A stretch of 64,000 nt of DNA from an uncultured Eubacteriales bacterium (GTDB taxonomy: Bacteria > Bacillota > Clostridia > Oscillospirales > Oscillospiraceae): positions 12,128 through 76,127 of the forward strand of contig UQYT01000007.1 in assembly GCA_900545405.1 (NCBI GenBank), written 5' to 3'. Of this stretch, positions 58,728 to 64,000 are shown one piece after another (within the stretch, counting starts at the first letter, position 1; the number at the start of each line of letters is the position of its first letter). Under the pieces are notes generated by a model. That model made no database searches, was not told where the DNA came from, and saw only the letters and a list, made by a program, of their open reading frames with translations. The position numbers and the translations under genes are program-made.

Positions 58728-60025
58728 TGGAAGCTGCTGTGCTGTTCATAGTTTTCGCGATACTGCTGTTCATGGGCGCCCCCATAGCGGTGTGCCTCGG
58801 AGCTTCCAGCATTGCGGCCATGCTGGTCATGCTGGCGGGCAGGCCGGTGGACATCATCCTCGGCACCGTGCCCCAGCTGGTCTCGGCCGCGACCAGCAAG
58901 GCGGTCCTGCAGGCCATACCCTTCTTCATCCTGGGCGGCAATATCATGGACGCCTCGGGCATCTCGCGCAAGCTCATCCACCTGGCCGAGGCCTGCGTCG
59001 GCCACCTGCGCGGCGGCGTCGCGATGGTCTGCGTCCTCGTCGCCTGCTTCTTCGCCGCCATCTCCGGCTCCGGCCCGGCCACGGTCGCGGCCCTCGGCAT
59101 AATCGTCATCCCCGCGCTCGTCAAGGCGGGCTACGACGTCGGCTTCGCGGCGGCGCTCATGGCCACCGCCGGCGCCATCGGCGTCATCATTCCGCCCTCC
59201 ATCACCTTCGTCGTCTACGGCTCCATCAGCGACACCTCCATCGGCGACCTCTTTATCGCCGGCGTGCTGCCCGGCCTCGTCATGGGCGCGGCGCTCATCG
59301 CCGTCACCTTCTGGCTCGGCAGGAAGAAGGAGCTCACCCGCCTGCCCAAGGCCAGCGGTAAGGAGCGCTGGAAGGCCTTCAAGGACGCCTTCTGGGGCCT
59401 GCTCATGCCGGTCATCATCCTCGGCGGCATCTACGGCGGTGTGTTCTCCCCGACCGACGCCGCTGCGGTCTCCGCAGTCTACGGCCTGTTCGTCGGCGTG
59501 GTCATCTACCGCACGATAAAGTTCAAGCAGTTCATCAAGCTGCTGGTGGACTCCGCCTCCACCACCGCGACGGTCATGTTCATCACGGCGGCAGCCACGC
59601 TCTTTGCCTACGTGCTCACCCGCGGCCGCATAGACGCGGCCATAAGCGGCGCGCTCATCGACTTCGCCGGCGGCAACAAGTTCATCTTCCTGCTCATCGT
59701 GAACATCGTCCTGCTCATCGCGGGCTGCTTCCTCGACTCCACCTCCGCGCTGTACATCTTCACCCCGCTGTTCTTCCCCGTGGCCATGGCCCTCAACATC
59801 GACCCGGTGCACTTCGGCGCCATCATGATAGTGAACCTCGCCATCGGCCTCGTGACCCCGCCCGTCGGCGTGAACCTCTACGTCGCCTGCGGCATCGCGG
59901 ACGTGAGCCTGAAAAAGATATCGAGTTCCGTCGTGCCGTTGATAATAGCCTCGCTCATCGTACTGCTGATAGTTACATACTTCGAACCGCTCTCCCTGCT
60001 GCTTCTCGGCGGCTCGGCGGCGTGA
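58727..60025 (+). CDS. TRAP transporter large permease, DctM family
   Basis: A 432-residue membrane carrier of about twelve helices driving substrate uptake with sodium ions. Family motifs include PFFILGGNIMDASGISRKL, ISGSGPATVAALGIIVIPAL, MATAGAIGVIIPPSITFVVYG and NLAIGLVTPPVGVNLYVAC. It overlaps dctQ by one base. With DctP and DctQ it forms a complete TRAP system; its substrate is likely that of the following dehydrogenase and transketolase. Confidence 0.94.
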   Translation: MEAAVLFIVFAILLFMGAPIAVCLGASSIAAMLVMLAGRPVDIILGTVPQLVSAATSKAVLQAIPFFILGGNIMDASGISRKLIHLAEACVGHLRGGVAMVCVLVACFFAAISGSGPATVAALGIIVIPALVKAGYDVGFAAALMATAGAIGVIIPPSITFVVYGSISDTSIGDLFIAGVLPGLVMGAALIAVTFWLGRKKELTRLPKASGKERWKAFKDAFWGLLMPVIILGGIYGGVFSPTDAAAVSAVYGLFVGVVIYRTIKFKQFIKLLVDSASTTATVMFITAAATLFAYVLTRGRIDAAISGALIDFAGGNKFIFLLIVNIVLLIAGCFLDSTSALYIFTPLFFPVAMALNIDPVHFGAIMIVNLAIGLVTPPVGVNLYVACGIADVSLKKISSSVVPLIIASLIVLLIVTYFEPLSLLLLGGSAA

Positions 60026-60052
60026 CAAAAATCATTTAAGGAGATGCTTGAA

Positions 60053-61087
60053 ATGAAGGTACTCATGATAGGCGCGGGCGACATTGCCCGTTCTCACGCC
60101 AGGGCCGTTGTAAAGCTCGGCGGCTCCATAGTCGGCGCCTACGACGTGAACGCCGAGGGGCTCAGGAGCTTTGCCAAGGAGTTCGACTGCGACCAGCTCA
60201 GCTATGAGCAGATCCCCGAGTATGTGGAGCGCGCCGACTACGCCGTGATCTCCACCCCGCCCACCAAGAGGCTCGACTACTGCGAGATGGTCCTCTCCCG
60301 GCACGTGCCGCTCTACCTTGAAAAGCCCATCGCCACCACCATGGAGGACGCGCTGAAGATAGTCGACATGGCCAAAAAGTACGACGCGAAGATCATCGTC
60401 GGCTTCGCCCACAGGTACCGCCCCGCCTTTGTGAAGATGCACGAGCTGGTGGCGAGCGGCATGTTCGGCGAGCCCGTGAACGTGTTCAGCTACCGCGTCG
60501 GCCCCGGCTTCGGCTACGGCAAGAACAACGCCGTGTACGGCAACTCCTGGCGCACCGACCCGAAGCTCGCCTGCGGCATGACCATCGAGTCCGTCTCCCA
60601 CGAGTTCAACCTGCTTACCTCCCTCGCCGGTGAGTTCGACACCATCGCCTGCAACGTCAAGGGCACCATCGACGCCATCCCGCAGTACGACACCAACTCC
60701 ACCATGGTAATGCGCTGCAAGAACGGCGCCGTGGCCTCCATCATGACCAGCTGGAGCTCCGGCGCGGGCGCCAACCTGAAGGGCTATATCGGCACCAAGG
60801 GCAGCATCCTGCTCCGCGGCCGCAACATGTTCGAGTTCGACGAGCTCACCTACAAGACCGTCGACATGGACCATGAGGAGTCCATCACCTTCAACGACTC
60901 CTACGACCTCAACAAGGACGAGGTCATCTTCCACGTCCACGAGCACTTCCAGGACTGCCTCAAGAACAACAAGCCCATCCTCACCGGCCTTGACGAGGGC
61001 CTGAAGGTCCTCAAGCTCTCGACCGCGGCGCTCGAGTCCTCGCGCGAGGGCAAGACCGTGGTCCTCGGCGACTACTACACGATGTGA
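60053..61087 (+). CDS. Gfo/Idh/MocA-family oxidoreductase
   Basis: A 344-residue NAD(P)-dependent dehydrogenase. The Rossmann start is MKVLMIGAGDIARSHARAVV; the EKP motif in LYLEKPIATTMEDAL supplies the conserved catalytic lysine, and the C-terminal alpha/beta domain follows. Relatives oxidise sugars, inositols, amino-sugars or biliverdin-like compounds. ATG 60053 is chosen because it lies nine bases after AAGGAG; an ATG three codons earlier touches that site. In this operon it probably oxidises or reduces the imported substrate before C2 transfer, but the substrate cannot be named. Confidence 0.9.
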   Translation: MKVLMIGAGDIARSHARAVVKLGGSIVGAYDVNAEGLRSFAKEFDCDQLSYEQIPEYVERADYAVISTPPTKRLDYCEMVLSRHVPLYLEKPIATTMEDALKIVDMAKKYDAKIIVGFAHRYRPAFVKMHELVASGMFGEPVNVFSYRVGPGFGYGKNNAVYGNSWRTDPKLACGMTIESVSHEFNLLTSLAGEFDTIACNVKGTIDAIPQYDTNSTMVMRCKNGAVASIMTSWSSGAGANLKGYIGTKGSILLRGRNMFEFDELTYKTVDMDHEESITFNDSYDLNKDEVIFHVHEHFQDCLKNNKPILTGLDEGLKVLKLSTAALESSREGKTVVLGDYYTM

Positions 61088-61118
61088 CGGGCGCCGCGCG
61101 CTGATAGGAGTGGAAATT

Positions 61119-61949
61119 ATGAACGAAGAAAAGATAGCAATGCTCAAGGAGCGGGCCAAGCAGCTCCGCAAGACCGCCGTCACCATGATATATGAGGCGC
61201 AGTCCGGCCACCCGGGCGGTTCCCTCTCCGCCGCGGACATGGTCGCCGCGCTGTACTTCTCCGAGATGCACATAGACCCCCAGAACCCGAACTGGGCGGA
61301 CCGCGACCGCTTTGTGCTCTCGAAGGGCCACGTCTGCCCCATCCTGTACTCGGCGCTGGGCATCCTGGGCTACTTCCCGGAGTCCGTGCTGCACACGCTC
61401 CGTCAGGAGGGCTCCATGCTCCAGGGCCACCCGAGCATGGTGAAGTGCCCCGGGATCGACATCTCCACCGGCTCCCTCGGCCAGGGCGCGGCCTGCGCCG
61501 TGGGAATGGCCCTCGCCGGCAAGCGCGACGGCAAGGACTACCGCGTGTTCACCATGGTCGGCGACGGTGAGATCAACGAGGGCATCGTCTGGGAGGCCAT
61601 GATGTGCGCCAACAAGTACAAGCTCGACAACTACATCATGCTCTTCGACAACAACGGCCTGCAGCTCGACGGCACCACCGACCAGATCATGCCGGGTCTC
61701 GACATGTCGAAAAAGGCCGCGGACTTCGGCTTCGACGTCTATGAGATCGACGGCCACGACATGGCGCAGATACTGGATACCTTTGATAAGATCCGCGCCG
61801 CGAAGAACGGCAAGCCCAAGTTCATCAACGCCCACACCGTCAAGGGCAAGGGAGTCGACTACATGGAGAACTCCCTCGACTGGCACGGCAAGGCTCCGAA
61901 CAAGGAGCAGTACGAGAGCGCTATGGAACAGCTTGAGAGGGGGATATGA
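61119..61949 (+). CDS. Transketolase, N-terminal (TPP-binding) subunit
   Basis: A 276-residue protein matching the first third of transketolase. SGHPGGSLSAADMVAALYF, LSKGHVCPILYSALG and the thiamine-diphosphate motif GDGEINEGIVWEA ending in DNN are visible. With the C-terminal subunit it forms a split transketolase that moves two-carbon ketol units. Split versions are common in anaerobes and in sugar-specific pathways. ATG 61119 follows TAGGAG. Confidence 0.94.
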   Translation: MNEEKIAMLKERAKQLRKTAVTMIYEAQSGHPGGSLSAADMVAALYFSEMHIDPQNPNWADRDRFVLSKGHVCPILYSALGILGYFPESVLHTLRQEGSMLQGHPSMVKCPGIDISTGSLGQGAACAVGMALAGKRDGKDYRVFTMVGDGEINEGIVWEAMMCANKYKLDNYIMLFDNNGLQLDGTTDQIMPGLDMSKKAADFGFDVYEIDGHDMAQILDTFDKIRAAKNGKPKFINAHTVKGKGVDYMENSLDWHGKAPNKEQYESAMEQLERGI

Positions 61950-61952
61950 GCA

Positions 61953-62888
61953 ATGGCCAAGGGTGATATGATAGCAACGCGCGACGGCTTCGGCGACGAG
62001 ATAGTCGAGCTCGGGCGCGAGAACAGGAACATCTACGTTGTGGACGCCGACATCGGCAAGAGCTGCAAGACCGCAAAGTTCATGAAGGCGCTGCCGGAGC
62101 AGTACTGCAACGTCGGCATAGCCGAGCAGAACGCCGCCGCCTTCTCCGCGGGCCTGGCCACGACGGGGAAGATCCCCTTCGTCGTCACCTACGCGGTGTT
62201 CGGCTCCCTGCGCATGTGCGAGATGATAAGGCAGGAGATCTGCTACACGAACCTTAACGTCAAGATAGCCTGCTCCCACGGCGGTCTCACCCCGGCGAAC
62301 GACGGCGCCAGCCACCAGGCCATCGAGGATATGGGCGTGCTGCGCACTATCCCGAACATGACCGTCATCCAGCCCGCCGACTATGTTGCGGCCAGAAAGC
62401 TCGTCCGCGCCGCGGCCGAGACCTACGGCCCGATGTTCCTGCGCTTCACCCGCGACGCCGTGCCAGTCATCTACGACGAGGACGCGGAGTTCATGATAGG
62501 CAAGGCCAATAAACTGCGCGAGGGCAAGGACGTGGCCATAATAGCGGTGGGCGACACCGTGCGCCTCGCCATCGACGCGGCGAAGGTCCTGTACGAGCAG
62601 GGCATAGAGGCCCGTGTGCTCGATATGCACACGATAAAGCCCCTCGACACCGAGGCGGTGAACGCCTGCATCGCGGACATCGGCAAGATAGTGACGGTGG
62701 AGGACCACAACATCCTCAACGCCCTGGGCAGCGCGGTCTGCGAGTGCGTGGCCGAGGCGGGCCGCGGCATCGTCCGCCGCATCGGCATCCAGGACCAGTT
62801 CGGCGAGTCCGCCCCCTACGAGCGCCTCCTCGCAAAGAACGGCATCACCGTGGAAAACATCATCGCCCAGGCGAAGAGCATACTGTAA
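61953..62888 (+). CDS. Transketolase, C-terminal (pyrimidine-binding) subunit
   Basis: A 311-residue protein with the pyrimidine-binding domain (VGIAEQNAAAFSAGLATTGK, SHGGLTPANDGASHQAIED) and the C-terminal transketolase domain. The glutamate in GIAEQ activates the cofactor. It starts three bases after the N-subunit stop, so the two are made in equal amounts. It is the last gene of the operon before a strong terminator. The acceptor aldose and donor ketose are unknown. Confidence 0.94.
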   Translation: MAKGDMIATRDGFGDEIVELGRENRNIYVVDADIGKSCKTAKFMKALPEQYCNVGIAEQNAAAFSAGLATTGKIPFVVTYAVFGSLRMCEMIRQEICYTNLNVKIACSHGGLTPANDGASHQAIEDMGVLRTIPNMTVIQPADYVAARKLVRAAAETYGPMFLRFTRDAVPVIYDEDAEFMIGKANKLREGKDVAIIAVGDTVRLAIDAAKVLYEQGIEARVLDMHTIKPLDTEAVNACIADIGKIVTVEDHNILNALGSAVCECVAEAGRGIVRRIGIQDQFGESAPYERLLAKNGITVENIIAQAKSIL

Positions 62889-62898
62889 CAGGCCGCAA

Positions 62899-62942
62899 AA
62901 AGGCGGCAGACCCCCAAACCGGGGTCTGCCGCCTTTATTTTT
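62899..62942. terminator. Bidirectional terminator after the transketolase genes
   Basis: AAAGGCGGCAGACCCC-CAAACC-GGGGTCTGCCGCCTTT is a perfect 16-bp stem followed by ATTTTT on the + strand and preceded by AAAA. It serves both the transketolase operon and the convergent ATPase gene. Confidence 0.95.
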
Positions 62943-62954
62943 GGGTGCTTTGGT

Positions 62955-63662
62955 TCAAATCTTGCCGTACGAGAAGGCGTCCCAGCTGCGGTGCATGTAG
63001 GTCTCCAGGGCCAGGGGGGTGCCTATGTATTTCGGGTCGCGGCCGTCGGCCAGGAACTCGTCGAGGAATTTCTTCCGGCCTGTGGTGTGCACAATGGGTA
63101 TGCCGGTCAGGTCTGAGGTCTCGCGGAGGATGTCGTAGCCCTGGCGCAGGTCGTCCGCGTTCGCGTAGTTCAGGAGGTTGGAGTTGTTCACAAAGCCGGT
63201 GACGGTCTGGCGGGCAAAGCCCTCCAGCTCACCCTTGAGCTTTATTATCTTCTCCGGGCTCTCGGACATGGGGCGAAAGACGTTCACGATGTCGTAGACC
63301 TCCAGCTGGCCCGGTTCCAGCGCGGCGAAGTCCTGGTGATAGCGCGCGAGGGACAGCGCCCCGGCCTGGTCGCCGCCGACGTCGAAGATGACGAGGTCCC
63401 AGTCGCTGTCGAAGGCCGAGGCCACCTGCGCGGGCATCACCGTCTGCGTGAGGCCCTTGCCGACGAAGGAGGGCGAGACGACGTTGATGCACTTGTCGAT
63501 GAGCATCTGGATGTGGTCGGACATCCTGAAATAGTCGTTTATCCTGTCGAGGTCGATGACCTGCGTGCGCTTGCCCTGCGAGGCCGAGAGCATGGCCATG
63601 TTCATGGCGATCTCGGTCTTGCCGGAGCAGTAGTTGCCTATGAGTATGACGATCTTTTTCAT
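62955..63662 (-). CDS. P-loop ATPase of unknown function
   Basis: A 235-residue cytosolic protein. Walker A is GNYCSGKTE (residues 9-17), a switch-like DLDRINDYFRMSD follows, and Walker B is LVIFDVGGDQAGALSLARY. The order resembles SIMIBI-class ATPases (MinD/ParA/CooC), but the signature lysine of deviant Walker A motifs is absent. I do not recognise a named family. The ATG 63662 lies six bases after GGGGGA; an ATG two codons earlier overlaps this site. It is convergent with the transketolase operon and lies directly downstream of the decayed sigma-54 gene. Confidence 0.75.
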   Translation of the reverse strand: MKKIVILIGNYCSGKTEIAMNMAMLSASQGKRTQVIDLDRINDYFRMSDHIQMLIDKCINVVSPSFVGKGLTQTVMPAQVASAFDSDWDLVIFDVGGDQAGALSLARYHQDFAALEPGQLEVYDIVNVFRPMSESPEKIIKLKGELEGFARQTVTGFVNNSNLLNYANADDLRQGYDILRETSDLTGIPIVHTTGRKKFLDEFLADGRDPKYIGTPLALETYMHRSWDAFSYGKI

Positions 63663-63691
63663 GCACATCCCCCGTTTTAAGTTTTTGCAGA

Positions 63692-63723
63692 GCCGGGGCC
63701 CTGGATCTGCCCAGGACCCCGGA
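63692..63723. other. Hairpin between the sigma-54 remnant and the ATPase gene
   Basis: CCGGGGCCCTGG-ATCTGC-CCAGGACCCCGG has one mismatch in a 12-bp stem and no proper T tract on either strand. It may be a weak terminator of the upstream remnant or a leader structure of the ATPase gene. Confidence 0.4.
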
Positions 63724-63728
63724 TGTTA

Positions 63729-63960
63729 TTAATATTTCTTCCTCTGCGCGGCAGAGCCTATGCCCATGCCGAGCCGGTATTTGGTGACGGTGCGCGCTCA
63801 GGTCCCGGGCCGTGACCCCGGCGGCCTGGAGCATGTCCGCGCCGTCCGAGGCGGGGCAGGAATAGTTCCGGAGGCGAATGAACTCGCCTCACCTGCCTGT
63901 ACCCGGAGTCGGACCAAGGGCCTCTGCACAGCTTCTGCCCTGCGAGCTTCTTTGACCTCT
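63729..63960 (-). pseudogene. Sigma-54 (RpoN) C-terminal remnant with broken frame
   Basis: On the - strand the last in-frame stretch before stop TAA 63729 reads ARTVTKYRLGMGIGSAAQRKKY, which matches the RpoN box and C-terminus of sigma-54 (consensus ARRTVAKYR). The preceding part, SDGADMLQAAGVTARDLS, resembles the sequence normally just before the box (SDQ-x-x-AxxLxxxGI) but lies in another frame. In-frame TGA codons at 63800-63798 and 63891-63889 interrupt the respective frames. At least one frameshift is needed, so the gene is decayed or the sequence has errors. The rest runs off or degenerates towards the window edge. Confidence 0.5.
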
Positions 63961-64000
63961 GCACAAAAAACGGCCTTGTTCAGGCGTTCTGTCGACGGTT

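Noticed and set aside
60044..60052. ATG 60044 as start of the Gfo/Idh/MocA gene
   Set aside because: It touches the AAGGAG ribosome site; ATG 60053 has normal spacing and gives the standard Rossmann N-terminus.

Overview
The window looks like origin-proximal chromosome of a GC-rich, spore-forming member of the Clostridia, most likely Oscillospirales/Oscillospiraceae. Reasons: Gram-positive division genes (sepF, divIVA), remB and the short S4 gene between dnaN and recF as in Bacillota, the spore protease gpr, two near-perfect parS sites beside parAB, an archaeal-type ProRS, a class III fructose-bisphosphatase, and very GC-rich third positions. No phage, CRISPR array, insertion-sequence transposase or antibiotic gene cluster was seen.

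Layout. 1-6297 (+): 3' end of a division/cell-envelope cluster: yggS (partial), sepF, divIVA, ileS, lspA with an unusual C-terminal tail, rluD. 6295-7292: two tandem copies of a palindrome-rich repeat. 7291-18782 (-): dnaA, dnaN, S4 protein, recF, remB, gyrB, gyrA, rnhA, an ABC exporter and a GNAT enzyme. 18976-26135 (+): mfd, a PrsA-like lipoprotein, an AI-2E-family membrane protein, a FadR-type regulator. 26138-26797: repeat copy C. 26814-34771: proS (-), an envelope-type gene pair and a thioesterase (+), a 47-codon lipoprotein (-), a malic enzyme/fumarase operon (-) and asnS (-). 34892-39463 (+): cysK, lipid kinase, rpmG-secE-nusG-rplK-rplA. 39535-43616 (-): repeat copy D, serS, parB, parA, two parS sites, gpr. 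43794-49641: rpsT (+), ruvX, folC, mutL (-), miaB (+). 49664-55816 (+): mutS, CPBP protease, fbp, TM2 protein, initiator tRNA. 55913-62888 (+): an RpiR regulator followed by a catabolic operon (TRAP transporter, Gfo/Idh/MocA dehydrogenase, split transketolase). 62955-63662 (-): an unassigned P-loop ATPase, then a decayed sigma-54 C-terminus at the right edge.

How the parts work together. Most genes are housekeeping: replication initiation and repair, gyrase, chromosome segregation, translation and mismatch repair. The only clearly accessory metabolic locus is 55913-62888: import of an organic acid or acidic sugar, NAD(P)-linked oxidation and C2-ketol transfer, apparently under RpiR control through ATGAAATTTCAT-type operators. 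Several sigma-A promoters with 17-bp spacers can be read directly. They expose a likely leaderless mfd mRNA, a shared bidirectional asnS/cysK promoter, and terminator-like hairpins inside the dnaA and malic-enzyme leaders.

The most unusual non-coding feature is a modular repeat family present four times, always between convergent genes. It combines a palindrome-rich terminator module with a 429-bp unit bounded by imperfect 26-bp inverted repeats and carries no gene. All homology statements come from motif recognition by eye; no database search was run.
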